Shown here in pieces: positions 53,501 through 61,771 of a DNA stretch of 64,000 nt. The notes beneath the pieces are model-generated. The model was not told the origin of the DNA. It saw nothing but the letters and a program-made list of their open reading frames with translations, and searched no databases. The DNA comes from Maribacter forsetii DSM 18668 (GTDB lineage: Bacteria > Bacteroidota > Bacteroidia > Flavobacteriales > Flavobacteriaceae), in contig NZ_JQLH01000001.1 in assembly GCF_000744105.1 (NCBI RefSeq), positions 2,480,001-2,544,000 on the forward strand, written 5' to 3'. A program made the translations under genes and the position numbers. How positions within the stretch are numbered: the first letter of the stretch is position 1; every line of letters begins with the position of its first letter.

Positions 53501-53529
53501 TTATAAGCAGCACTAGTTCTGCCTTATAA
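53501..53529 (+). terminator. Hairpin after the BNR gene
   Basis: TTATAAGCAG (53501-53510) pairs with CTGCCTTATAA (53519-53529) with one bulge. There is no T tract, so it may only stabilise the transcript end. Confidence 0.4.
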
Positions 53530-53745
53530 GAATATCTAATACCGCTTAAAAACTTAGACGTACAAATTATACGGCTAGCTTTAAGTGGTATTTTTTTACT
53601 ATTACTATTACTTAGTTTATACTCAATTCTTATATAAAATATAGACTTCATGTTTTTTTTGTTTAATTATTTTAAAAATTAATTAAACATTTTGTAGTTT
53701 TGATATGTATCATAATACAGATATATTCATCAAAAAAGCTTAACT

Positions 53746-53910
53746 ATGTTCGGATTATTTAAAAAGAAGTCGGAAAAAGAAAAATTACAATCTCAATATG
53801 AAAAGCTGCTGAAAGAAGCTCATACATTGTCTACGACAAACAGAAAAATGAGTGATCAAAAAGCTTTTGAAGCTGATGAAATAATGAAAAAAATTGAAAT
53901 GCTTCCTTAA
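53746..53910 (+). CDS. 54-residue Lacal_2735-type small protein
   Basis: MFGLFKKKSEKEKLQ opens a basic helix-forming protein. It continues with YEKLLKEAHTLSTTNRK, SDQKAFEADEIMKKIE and ends MLP. The pattern 'MFG-L-F-K-K-K-(S/T)-E-K-E-K-L, K-L-L-E-A-x-x-L-S-x-x-N-R-K, S-D-x-K' is that of the Lacal_2735 family, found across Flavobacteriia and of unknown function. The probable coiled coil has an amphipathic membrane-touching start. It is a cytosolic protein, encoded 47 bp before the oxidoreductase gene. Confidence 0.8.
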   Translation: MFGLFKKKSEKEKLQSQYEKLLKEAHTLSTTNRKMSDQKAFEADEIMKKIEMLP

Positions 53911-53957
53911 TTTCACCTTTTGTAATTAGGAATAGTATTAAAGCGTAGAAGGTAATT

Positions 53958-55211
53958 ATGAATATACAGGATTATAAAATACATATTGTTGGTGCCGGTG
54001 TTAGCGGATTAATAGCTGCGACTGTTTTAGAAAAAAACGGATTTTCTCCCATAATTCTTGAAGCAACAGAAAGAGCAGGAGGTAGGGTAAAAACGGATAT
54101 TATAAACGGTTATCAATTAGACCAAGGGTTTCAAGTGCTACTTACGGCTTATCCTGCCGCTCAAAAATATCTAAATTTCCAATCTTTGGAGCTACAACGC
54201 TTTTTACCTGGTGCGGCAATTTTAAAGCATACAAAACAACACGTTATAGGCGACCCGCTTAGAGATATAAGCCTCGTATTCTCAACACTATTCGCAAATA
54301 TTGGTACCGTTGCTGATAAATTGAAAATTTTACGATTAAATACAAAACTTAAAAATAAATCCCTTTCAGATATTTTTACCACCAAGGAGCAATCCACCAT
54401 TTCTTACTTAACGAATTTTGGCTTTTCAGCTGATATGATAAATGACTTTTTTAAACCTTTCTTCAGTGGAATTTTTCTTGAAGACCAACTACAAACATCT
54501 AGTAGAATGTTCGAGTTTGTTTATAAAATGTTCGGCGAAGGTGATGCGGCAGTACCAAAAGGAGGGATGGAAGAAATTCCAAAGCAATTAATCCGTCAGC
54601 TACAAAACACTTCTATACACTACAATACCGCAGTAGCTTCCATAAGCGAAAAAGAAATTTTGCTTGCTAATGGAACTACATTAGAAAGTGATTTTACGAT
54701 CGTTGCTACTGAACCTAGTCAACTAATACGAAATCTAAAGAATCAAGCTACGGAATGGCATAGTTGCGACACCTTATATTTTGAAACCGAAAACAGAAAA
54801 ATCAATAAAAAATTAATCGGACTTCTTCCAGAAACCAATTCGTTAATCAATAACATTTTTTACCCCACAAGTCTTGAAACCATGGTAAGCGGCGGTAAGG
54901 AATTACTTTCCGTAACGGTAGTTAACAATAAAGGGTTAACTGGAAAAGAGCTTGTAAAAAGCGTTCAAAAAGAATTAAGTGAATACTGTGGCATTACCTC
55001 CCGTACATTTATAAAACATTACCATATTCCCATGTCTTTACCAAACTTGAGCCAACTGCAATACGAGGTACCGCCTTCTGAAACACGCTTGACCGAAACA
55101 ATTTATTTAGCCGGGGATCAACAGATAAACGGCTCTTTAAATGCCGCAATGCTAGCGGGCGAAAGTGCTGCGCTAGGAGTGTTGGAAAACTTAGAAGGTT
55201 TGTTTAAATAA
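53958..55211 (+). CDS. FAD-dependent amine oxidase/phytoene desaturase-like oxidoreductase
   Basis: The N-terminal dinucleotide-binding motif IVGAGVSGLIAATVLEKNG and the following EATERAGGRVKTD are the FAD contacts of the flavin amine oxidase/protoporphyrinogen oxidase superfamily. The C-terminal YLAGDQQINGSLNAAMLAGESAA is the second FAD motif. At 417 residues it is the size of small desaturase-like enzymes. LDQGFQVLLTAYPAAQKYL is shared with bacterial uncharacterised members. The substrate is unknown. It converges with thiH. Confidence 0.85.
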   Translation: MNIQDYKIHIVGAGVSGLIAATVLEKNGFSPIILEATERAGGRVKTDIINGYQLDQGFQVLLTAYPAAQKYLNFQSLELQRFLPGAAILKHTKQHVIGDPLRDISLVFSTLFANIGTVADKLKILRLNTKLKNKSLSDIFTTKEQSTISYLTNFGFSADMINDFFKPFFSGIFLEDQLQTSSRMFEFVYKMFGEGDAAVPKGGMEEIPKQLIRQLQNTSIHYNTAVASISEKEILLANGTTLESDFTIVATEPSQLIRNLKNQATEWHSCDTLYFETENRKINKKLIGLLPETNSLINNIFYPTSLETMVSGGKELLSVTVVNNKGLTGKELVKSVQKELSEYCGITSRTFIKHYHIPMSLPNLSQLQYEVPPSETRLTETIYLAGDQQINGSLNAAMLAGESAALGVLENLEGLFK

Positions 55212-55250
55212 GTTATAGCACCAAGTTCCGCTTACTTAATACTATAGTAG

Positions 55251-56363
55251 TTATTCCCAATTATTAGCCCAATCTTTCCAAACCACATCAAGTCCTTGCG
55301 ATTTTAGCATAGCGGTGATTTCTTCCGTGGGTCTTTCATCAGATATTTCAAACTGTTCTAAAGATTCGGGCGCAACTGCATACCCACCAGGATTAGTTTT
55401 GGATTCTGCACTTATTGAGGTGATACCTAAATTGACAATGTTATTTCTAAAGATTTCGCTTTCACGGGTAGAAATGGATAATTCAACATCTTCATCCAAT
55501 AATCTGAAGGCACAGATTAGTTGCACCAGATCAGGATCGGTCATTTCAACCTTCGGTTCCAATCCGCCTGAATGTGGTCGTAATCTTGGGAAAGAAATGG
55601 AGTACTTCGTTTTCCAATAGGTCTTCTGTAAATACTTTAAGTGCAAGGCTGTAAAAAAGCTATCGGCTCGCCAATCTTCCAACCCAAATAAAGCTCCTAA
55701 TCCAATTTTATGAATACCTGCTTTGCCTAAGCGATCGGGAGTATCCAGTCTAAAATCAAAATTGGATTTCTTACCCTTCGGATGGTGTTTTTTATATTCA
55801 TCTCTATGATAGGTTTCTTGATATACTAAAACCGCATAGAGTCCGCTTTCTATCAATTGCTCATATTCATCTTGTAACAATGGTTGTACCTCTATGGTAA
55901 TATTAGCAAACTGCGAACGAATCAATTGTAAGGCATTATCGATATAATCAACGCCAACTGTTCTATTAGCCTCACCAGTTACCAATAGAATATGGTCATA
56001 GCCTTTAGATTTTATATAAGCTACTTCTTTTAAGATTTCGGAATTCGTTAGGGTTTTTCTTGGAATTTTGTTCGTCATACTAAAGCCGCAATAGGTACAA
56101 ATATTCTGGCACTCATTGCTCAAGTACATGGGCGAATACATTTGTATGGTATTCCCAAATCTCTTTTTTGTCAATTGACGGCTTAGCTGTGCCATTTGCT
56201 CCAAATACGGTTTGGCGGCAGGTGAAATCAATGCTTTAAAATCCTCAAGGTCTCTTTTCGTATTGCCCAAAGCCCGTAATACATCGTGCTCGGTTTTAGA
56301 GAAAATACTCTCTAAGGTTTGGTCCCAATTATAGGTGTCGAAAATGTCTTTAAAACTGCCCAT
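55251..56363 (-). CDS. thiH: 2-iminoacetate synthase, thiazole synthesis
   Basis: This radical-SAM enzyme cleaves tyrosine to dehydroglycine for the thiazole ring of thiamine. The 4Fe-4S cluster motif CQNICTYC (Cys85, Cys89, Cys92) and the preceding PMYLSNEC are typical of ThiH. PRLRPHSGGLEPKVEMTD and GGYAVAPESLEQFEISDERP are C-terminal family signatures. The length (370) matches E. coli ThiH. It is the last gene of the thiamine operon, 6 bp after thiG. The use of ThiH rather than ThiO implies oxygen-sensitive thiazole synthesis. Confidence 0.95.
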   Translation of the reverse strand: MGSFKDIFDTYNWDQTLESIFSKTEHDVLRALGNTKRDLEDFKALISPAAKPYLEQMAQLSRQLTKKRFGNTIQMYSPMYLSNECQNICTYCGFSMTNKIPRKTLTNSEILKEVAYIKSKGYDHILLVTGEANRTVGVDYIDNALQLIRSQFANITIEVQPLLQDEYEQLIESGLYAVLVYQETYHRDEYKKHHPKGKKSNFDFRLDTPDRLGKAGIHKIGLGALFGLEDWRADSFFTALHLKYLQKTYWKTKYSISFPRLRPHSGGLEPKVEMTDPDLVQLICAFRLLDEDVELSISTRESEIFRNNIVNLGITSISAESKTNPGGYAVAPESLEQFEISDERPTEEITAMLKSQGLDVVWKDWANNWE

Positions 56364-56369
56364 ATTACT

Positions 56370-57134
56370 TTAATTCAAAAAACTGGTTAACGGACTACTG
56401 GCTTCCGCTTTTTTGTGGACTACCGGAGCCAACTTTGCTTCATACGCCATTCTGCCGGCAGCTACCGCCATTTTAAACGCTTTACCCATTTCAACGGGAT
56501 TCTGGGAAACAGCTATCGCCGTGTTGACCAACACTGCATCTGCACCTAATTCCATCGCATATGCAGCATGTGAAGGCGCTCCTATACCGGCATCTACAAT
56601 TACGGGAACATTGGTTTGGTCAATGATGATCTCCAAAAACTCTTGTGTTTTTAAGCCCTTGTTACTTCCGATAGGGGCACCCAATGGCATTACACATTGT
56701 GTTCCTACTTCTTCAAGACGTTTGCACAACACGGGATCTGCATGTATGTAGGGCATGACTACGAATCCTAATTTCACAAGTTCCTCAGCAGCTTTTAGTG
56801 TCTCAATAGGGTCGGGGAGTAGGTATTTTGGATCCGGATGAATTTCTAATTTCACCCAGTTGGTCTCTAAAGCCTCACGAGATAACTGTGCAGCAAATAC
56901 CGCTTCTTTTGCTGTACGTACTCCCGATGTATTCGGTAGTAAATTGATATGTGAATGATCTAAATGCCGTAAAATATCATCTTGACTATCTTCAACATCT
57001 ACACGTTTAAGGGCAACGGTGACCAACTCGCTCTCAGAAGCCAATATAGCTTCTTTCATTACGATAGATGAACTGAATTTTCCCGTTCCCGTAAACAATC
57101 TGGAGTTAAACTTTTTGTCCGCTATCTGAAACAT
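56370..57134 (-). CDS. thiG: Thiazole synthase
   Basis: This TIM-barrel enzyme joins deoxyxylulose phosphate, ThiS thiocarboxylate and dehydroglycine into the thiazole phosphate. LFTGTGKFSSS, TVALKRVD, NTSGVRTAKEAVF, NWVKLEIHPDPKYLLPDP (with the Schiff-base Lys) and IGSNKGL are diagnostic. The ATG at 57134 (MFQIADKKFNSRLFTG) is preferred over the one 18 codons upstream. It lies 1 bp after thiE and gives the normal 254-residue protein. Confidence 0.95.
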   Translation of the reverse strand: MFQIADKKFNSRLFTGTGKFSSSIVMKEAILASESELVTVALKRVDVEDSQDDILRHLDHSHINLLPNTSGVRTAKEAVFAAQLSREALETNWVKLEIHPDPKYLLPDPIETLKAAEELVKLGFVVMPYIHADPVLCKRLEEVGTQCVMPLGAPIGSNKGLKTQEFLEIIIDQTNVPVIVDAGIGAPSHAAYAMELGADAVLVNTAIAVSQNPVEMGKAFKMAVAAGRMAYEAKLAPVVHKKAEASSPLTSFLN

Positions 57135-57135
57135 A

Positions 57136-57789
57136 TTATTTTCTTTTTTCTTCGGATATCCAACGCTGCTCGTCAAGTGGACCTCCATTAATCAATTTTT
57201 TAAATTCTGATATTGTATTGAAATTCCGTGTTATTTCACCCGATACGGCTATACCATGAACACAGGTTTTCATTATTTCTGTAACATCGTCCATAACAAT
57301 GCCACCTATGGCAATTACAGGTATTTCTGCTTTCAGTTCTTCCAATATGGTCAAGTAACCGTTTAAGCCCAAAACCGGACTCAAATTTTCTTTGGTCTCC
57401 GTAAATCGAAAAGGACCCAGACCTATATAGTCCACATTCTTATCGATTAAAGTTTCACAATCTTCGAGGGTATTGGCAGTGCCACCTATAATCTGCCAAG
57501 AAGAAAGTTCTTTTCTAGCTACAGTTGGGCACGTATCTGTTTTACCTAAATGAACACCATCGGCTTTTACGGCAGCAGCAATCTTATAAAAATCGTTGAT
57601 TATCAATCTAGTTTGATATTTCTCCGTGATTTCCCTTGCTTTTTTTGCCGTTTCCCATACCACCTTACCAGGTAATTTTTTAAGTCGTAACTGTACCAAT
57701 TCCGCTCCTGCCGTACAGGCTTTTTGTATATGATCTAAATGCTCTTCTGGTGTTTTACCCTGTGATATATAATGTAATGTTGGAATCAT
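57136..57789 (-). CDS. thiE: Thiamine-phosphate synthase
   Basis: The 217-residue TIM barrel condenses the pyrimidine and thiazole phosphates. GAELVQLRLKKLPGK, LIINDFYKIAAAVKADGVHLGKTD and the phosphate-binding YIGLGPFRFTETKENLSPVLGLNGY, VIAIGGI and GIAVSGEI match the family. In the TenI branch the active-site residues differ; here they look intact, so this is the better ThiE candidate of the two in the operon. The gap to the preceding thiE-like gene is 14 bp. Confidence 0.9.
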   Translation of the reverse strand: MIPTLHYISQGKTPEEHLDHIQKACTAGAELVQLRLKKLPGKVVWETAKKAREITEKYQTRLIINDFYKIAAAVKADGVHLGKTDTCPTVARKELSSWQIIGGTANTLEDCETLIDKNVDYIGLGPFRFTETKENLSPVLGLNGYLTILEELKAEIPVIAIGGIVMDDVTEIMKTCVHGIAVSGEITRNFNTISEFKKLINGGPLDEQRWISEEKRK

Positions 57790-57803
57790 ATAATTTCTTT
57801 AAC

Positions 57804-58445
57804 TTAAATGTCTTTTGCTGTATTTCTTAGCGATGTTTTTCGCTGTTCGTTCCATGATCGTTCATATTGTTTCTGTATTTCCAAAAAGCTTTTTACCGGA
57901 TTTTCCATATTCCAAATTCCGCCTAAAATGCCAATACCCTTATAACCCAATCGCACGGTTTCCGGTATGGTCTTATCGGTAATACCGCCCATACCCACTA
58001 TGAATTTGTCAATAGCGTTGACATCAAAACCCTTGCCTTCATAGCCTTTTTTAGAGATAGATGAAAATACCGGACTCAGCAAATGGTAATCAAATTCGAA
58101 CTCGCATGCTTCCAAAACTTTTGGTTCATGAAAAGAGGAGCTTATGGTTTTACCATACATATCGAACTTTTTAAAATACTGCCCAGGGTTATCAATATGA
58201 TCTATTCGCATTTGCTCTTGAAAATGCAATCCCTTAAGATTGTAACTATTGATCAGTTCATGATGTAAGTGCACCACGATTCTATCATGATATTTTTTAT
58301 CGATACCATCTAAGTAATCACAATGTTGTTGATAGTCTTTAAATGGCTTCCTTAAATGATAATACTCCAAGCCCTCTTGAAACAGCTCATGTAAAATGGC
58401 TATCTCATTGGGTATATCTTTTTCCGGTGCTATTACTACAATCAT
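57804..58445 (-). CDS. ThiE/TenI-like protein, second copy
   Basis: The 213-residue protein is related to thiamine phosphate synthase (EYYHLRKPFKDYQQHCDYLDGI, GLHFQEQM, YHLLSPVFSSISKKGYEGKGF, GMGGITDKTI, GIGILGGIWN). It lacks the usual phosphate-binding NDxxxxA and HLG residues in the first half (VVHLHHELINSYNLKGLHF). This matches the TenI-like group, where B. subtilis TenI is a thiazole tautomerase. That activity is the likely role here: aromatising the ThiG product before ThiE uses it. It is the second gene behind the TPP riboswitch. Confidence 0.75.
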   Translation of the reverse strand: MIVVIAPEKDIPNEIAILHELFQEGLEYYHLRKPFKDYQQHCDYLDGIDKKYHDRIVVHLHHELINSYNLKGLHFQEQMRIDHIDNPGQYFKKFDMYGKTISSSFHEPKVLEACEFEFDYHLLSPVFSSISKKGYEGKGFDVNAIDKFIVGMGGITDKTIPETVRLGYKGIGILGGIWNMENPVKSFLEIQKQYERSWNEQRKTSLRNTAKDI

Positions 58446-58481
58446 TTGTTATGGTTTGTACGATTTGCAGTTCTATTTTCT

Positions 58482-58694
58482 TTAACCTCCTTGTGTAGCC
58501 CTAATAATCAGTACCTCATCATTCTCGGTTAACGTTTTATTTCCCCATGTTGCTTTAGAGACGATGTTTTCATTTACGGCAACTGCTATACCGTTCACAG
58601 AAATGTCCAGTTCTTTTATGATTTCCTCTAGCGTAGTAGTTTCTGCTATTTTTTTAGGGGCGTCGTTTACTTTTATGTGTATCATCTGCTTCAT
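58482..58694 (-). CDS. thiS: Sulfur carrier protein ThiS
   Basis: The 70-residue ubiquitin-fold protein ends in the required Gly-Gly (TQGG), where the thiocarboxylate is made. IHIKVNDAPKKIAETTTLEEIIKELDI and VAVNENIVSKATW are typical. An ATG three codons later (MIHIKV) is an equally good start. It is the first gene of the operon after the TPP riboswitch. No ThiF activating enzyme is in the window. Confidence 0.93.
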   Translation of the reverse strand: MKQMIHIKVNDAPKKIAETTTLEEIIKELDISVNGIAVAVNENIVSKATWGNKTLTENDEVLIIRATQGG

Positions 58695-58800
58695 TAATTA
58701 ATCAAAAATGCAAAACGCAACATTGATATGGATTACGTTGTAAACAGAAAGAATTGATCTAATGGATTGAAAAACGGAAAGTTCAGGGGTTGATCCTGCT

Positions 58801-58879
58801 AACTTTTCCCTACGTTGATCTTAATCAAATCAGGTTCTAAGGATATTTCTCAAACTATGAAATAGCTACTCCTAAAGTT
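58801..58879 (-). promoter_or_regulatory. TPP (THI-box) riboswitch
   Basis: Minus strand: P1 AACTTT (58879-58874) / AAAGTT (58806-58801). TTGAGAAAT (58853-58845) stands for the conserved CUGAGA region. GAACCTGATT (58837-58828) and CGTAGGGAA (58814-58806) are the nearly invariant THI-box strands. The thiS ATG lies about 107 nt downstream. Thiamine diphosphate should repress the operon. The expression platform contains only weak hairpins (CAGG / CCTG). The gap 58880-59065 shows no other feature. Confidence 0.9.
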
Positions 58880-59063
58880 TACATCGCTAAATTAAGAATT
58901 TGATGTGAGATATGATTCTGAAAGTAGCATTGATTGATTATTTATTTTCTGTTGACCTCACTAAACCAGGTCTAATAGCAAGACTTATACAGATAATATT
59001 ATTGCATAGAGTAGTGTGATCCACATAAAGCACTTCATTCTAATTCTACAAACTTTCATATAT

Positions 59064-59082
59064 TAGCGTAAAATATACGCAT
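59064..59082. promoter_or_regulatory. NrtR operator at nrtR
   Basis: Inverted repeat GCGTA (59066-59070), 5-bp spacer, TACGC (59076-59080), ending 5 bp before the nrtR ATG. The 5-5-5 design is shared with the operator at 59828-59850 and implies autoregulation. Confidence 0.7.
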
Positions 59083-59085
59083 AGT

Positions 59086-59760
59086 ATGCAACAATCTATC
59101 AAGCTTTCTGTAGATGCTGTCGTTTTTGGTTATGAATCTGAAACGATATCTGTTTTACTCATCAAACGAAAATATGAGCCTTTTAAAGGAAAATGGGCTA
59201 TTCCCGGCGGATTCGTTTTAAACACGGAGTCTTTAGAAGAAGCGGTAGAGCGGGAGCTGAAGGAGGAAACGGGAATCAAAATTAATTACCTAGAACAACT
59301 ATACACCTTTGGCAACCCGGAAAGAGACCCTAGAAATAGAGTGGTTTCCGTTGCGTATTTTGGGTTAATAAAACCGAGCGCTTTCAAATTATTGGCTTCC
59401 ACAGATGCTGAAGAGGCACAGTGGTTTCACATCAACAACTTGCCTCAACTATCTTTTGATCATGCCGAAATTTTAAAACTTGCCATTACAAGGTTACAGG
59501 CAAAGATTACCTATGAACCTATCGGCTTTGAATTGTTGGACACCAAATTTCCGTTTTCAGACTTAGAAAAATTGTATACTACATTATTGGGTAGGGACGT
59601 AGATAGACGTAATTTCAGAAAGAAAATCTTAAGCTTGAATGTTTTAGATGAGTTAGACGAAAAAGTTTCTAAAGGTTCTGGCAGACCTGCAAACCTCTTT
59701 ATGTTCAATAAAAGCAGGTACTTCAAGCTTAAAAAAGAAGGAATCATCTTCGAAATTTAA
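59086..59760 (+). CDS. nrtR: NrtR-type Nudix transcriptional regulator of NAD metabolism
   Basis: The N-terminal Nudix domain (about 1-140) contains the full Nudix box: GGFVLNTESLEEAVERELK followed by EETGI, with REL and EE in place. Many NrtR proteins have lost catalysis, so this one may still bind and hydrolyse ADP-ribose-type ligands. The C-terminal winged helix (about 150-224; FSDLEKLYTTLLGRDVDRRNFRKKI) binds DNA. NrtR represses NAD salvage genes and lets go when ADP-ribose rises. The NAD-salvage operon starts 98 bp downstream with a matching operator. Confidence 0.92.
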   Translation: MQQSIKLSVDAVVFGYESETISVLLIKRKYEPFKGKWAIPGGFVLNTESLEEAVERELKEETGIKINYLEQLYTFGNPERDPRNRVVSVAYFGLIKPSAFKLLASTDAEEAQWFHINNLPQLSFDHAEILKLAITRLQAKITYEPIGFELLDTKFPFSDLEKLYTTLLGRDVDRRNFRKKILSLNVLDELDEKVSKGSGRPANLFMFNKSRYFKLKKEGIIFEI

Positions 59761-59775
59761 ACAACTAATTTATAG

Positions 59776-59796
59776 TTTGCGTAAAATAAACACAAA
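59776..59796. promoter_or_regulatory. Degenerate NrtR half-palindrome
   Basis: TTTGCGTA (59776-59783) is followed at the right distance by AACACAAA (59789-59796). The left arm is perfect and the right arm has two mismatches to TACGC. It may be a weaker second site upstream of the main operator. Confidence 0.4.
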
Positions 59797-59803
59797 TAAC
59801 ACT

Positions 59804-59832
59804 TTGTAAACTTAAATTATATTTTATATTTG
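59804..59832 (+). promoter_or_regulatory. Promoter of the NAD-salvage operon
   Basis: TTG (59804-59806), an 18-bp spacer, TATATTTG (59825-59832). The NrtR operator begins within the -7 element. Predicted start near 59837, leaving a short leader to the ATG at 59859 or 59862. Confidence 0.68.
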
Positions 59833-59850
59833 CGTTATAAATACGCAAAT
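59828..59850. promoter_or_regulatory. NrtR operator of the NAD-salvage operon
   Basis: Nearly perfect palindrome: ATTTGCGT (59828-59835) and ACGCAAAT (59843-59850), core GCGTT-N5-TACGC. It lies over the -7 element and the start point, so bound NrtR should shut the operon. Confidence 0.8.
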
Positions 59851-59858
59851 TAATAATT

Positions 59859-60296
59859 ATGATGTATACATCTAACGACATACTCCCAATAAATAAAAAG
59901 AACCAGCGTTCTATTTTTCTAGCAGGTAGTATGGATCATAAGCAGGAGGGGAGTTGGAGAGAAGAGATTATTGCCGAGTTCGGCACAAATGACATCTTTG
60001 ACCCTACAAACACACATCATGATGAATTGAACACTGAGCAAATGAAGCATCACATTGTGTGGGAGTTAGGTGCTTTACAGCAATCGGATTTAATACTATT
60101 AAATTTTCTAAAAGAATCCAAATCACCAATTTCTTTAGTAGAATTAGGTATGTATGTAACCTCTAACAAGCTTATCTTCATCTGCCCGAAAGAATTTTAC
60201 AAAAGCGATTATGTGCATACCCTTTGCAATAAGTACAACACACCAATTTTCAATACCCTCAACGAAGCAAAAACACTATTAAAAAACAGCATTTAA
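59859..60296 (+). CDS. Nucleoside 2-deoxyribosyltransferase-like protein in NAD operon
   Basis: The 145-residue protein has the N-deoxyribosyltransferase-like pattern: SIFLAGSM near the start (ligand loop), SWREEI, FDPTN, then HHIVWELGALQQSDLILLNFLKESKSPISLVELGMYV. In that last segment Asp and the Glu of VELG are the typical active-site residues. Such proteins cleave or exchange N-glycosidic bonds. In an NAD operon it might process NAD breakdown products such as nicotinamide riboside or ADP-ribose derivatives, but this is inference. A second ATG follows the first directly. It is the first gene behind the NrtR operator, 10 bp before the phosphoribosyltransferase. Confidence 0.75.
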   Translation: MMYTSNDILPINKKNQRSIFLAGSMDHKQEGSWREEIIAEFGTNDIFDPTNTHHDELNTEQMKHHIVWELGALQQSDLILLNFLKESKSPISLVELGMYVTSNKLIFICPKEFYKSDYVHTLCNKYNTPIFNTLNEAKTLLKNSI

Positions 60297-60306
60297 ACAT
60301 AAAATC

Positions 60307-61761
60307 ATGAACGGATTACTATTAACAGACGGATATAAAACAGGACACCACCAACAATACCCAAGGGGAACAGAAGAAGTTTATTCTAACTGGACACCCA
60401 GAAGTAATAAATATGCTCCTAAAGGTTGCGACAAAGTGGTTTCATTTGGACAACAATATGTTTTTCAATGGTTACATGATTATTTTCAGGACAACTTTTT
60501 TTCTAAGCCAAAAGCACAGGTCTGTAATGAATTGAAAGAAGAGTTATCGCTTTACTTAGGTACAGATTATGATGTTACTCATTATGAAGAATTACATGAT
60601 TTACAGTATTTACCTATTAAAGTAAAATCAATAATAGAAGGGGTAGAGGTTCCTATTAGAGTACCAATGGTAACCGTTGTAAACACGGATAAAAAATTCT
60701 ATTGGATTACTAATTTCTTAGAAACCATATTATCTACCATGCTATGGCAACCGATGACTTCGGCTTCTATCGCTTTATGTTACAAACGAATTTTTAAAAA
60801 ATGGACTTTACAGACCGATAAGGATAATTTGGCTTTTATCGATTTTCAAGGACACGATTTTTCCATGAGAGGTATGGGCGGTTTACAAAGTGCAATATCA
60901 TCTGGTATGGGTCACGCATCTGTATTCTTAGGGTCAGATACATTACCGGTAATTAGTAGTCTACGTAACTATTATAAGGCTGAGGGTTTTGTTGCTGGTT
61001 CTGTAAATGCTACCGAACACTCCGTTATGTGTGCAGGTACAAAAGATGATGAAATAGGTACTTTTAGAGCTTTAATGAACACCTACCCAACAGGAATTTT
61101 ATCTGTAGTTAGTGATACGTGGGATTTGTGGAAAGTACTGACCGAATACCTTCCACAGCTAAAAGAAGAAGTACTTTCTAGAGATGGTAAATTAGTGATC
61201 AGACCAGATAGCGGAGATCCTGTTGATATCATTTGTGGAGAGTCTCGTGAGCTTGGCAGCAACACGCCTAAAGATAAAGGGGTAGTGGAACTTCTTTGGG
61301 ATATTTTTGGCGGAACCGTCAACGAACAAGGATTTAAAGTATTAGACTCGCATATTGGTGCTATTTATGGTGACAGTATTACCACAGAAAGAGCAGAGGC
61401 TATATGTCAACGTTTAAGCGATAAAGGCTTTGCAACCACTAATGTAGTTCTTGGTATTGGTTCTTTTACCTACCAATTTAATACCAGAGATACTTTTGGT
61501 TTTGCAATGAAAGCTACTTCTGTAGTGGTAAATGGGGAGCGTAGAGAAATCTTCAAAGATCCTATTACCGATGACGGAGTTAAAAAATCTGCTAAAGGAT
61601 TGGTAAAAGTGGAGTTACAAAATGGTGAATATGTATTGGTAGATCAAGTAACACCTGAAGAGGAAAATACGGGCGAGCTACAAGTAATCTATGAAGACGG
61701 ACAGTTTGTGAACCAAGTAAATATACAGGAGATTAGAGAACGAATTAATACCAATCTTTAA
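60307..61761 (+). CDS. nadV: Nicotinamide phosphoribosyltransferase
   Basis: The enzyme makes nicotinamide mononucleotide from nicotinamide and PRPP. The 484-residue sequence follows the NAMPT/NadV family closely: TDGYKTGHHQQYPRGTEEVYSNWTPRS at the start, DFQGHDFSMRGMGGLQSA (with the Asp giving nicotinamide preference), NATEHSVMCAG (active-site His), LVIRPDSGDPV, GAIYGDSIT and GIGSFTYQFNTRDTFGFAMKAT. It acts with the PRPP synthetase-like protein two genes on. NrtR should repress it when NAD is plentiful. Confidence 0.95.
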   Translation: MNGLLLTDGYKTGHHQQYPRGTEEVYSNWTPRSNKYAPKGCDKVVSFGQQYVFQWLHDYFQDNFFSKPKAQVCNELKEELSLYLGTDYDVTHYEELHDLQYLPIKVKSIIEGVEVPIRVPMVTVVNTDKKFYWITNFLETILSTMLWQPMTSASIALCYKRIFKKWTLQTDKDNLAFIDFQGHDFSMRGMGGLQSAISSGMGHASVFLGSDTLPVISSLRNYYKAEGFVAGSVNATEHSVMCAGTKDDEIGTFRALMNTYPTGILSVVSDTWDLWKVLTEYLPQLKEEVLSRDGKLVIRPDSGDPVDIICGESRELGSNTPKDKGVVELLWDIFGGTVNEQGFKVLDSHIGAIYGDSITTERAEAICQRLSDKGFATTNVVLGIGSFTYQFNTRDTFGFAMKATSVVVNGERREIFKDPITDDGVKKSAKGLVKVELQNGEYVLVDQVTPEEENTGELQVIYEDGQFVNQVNIQEIRERINTNL

Positions 61762-61771
61762 AACAAAAGCT

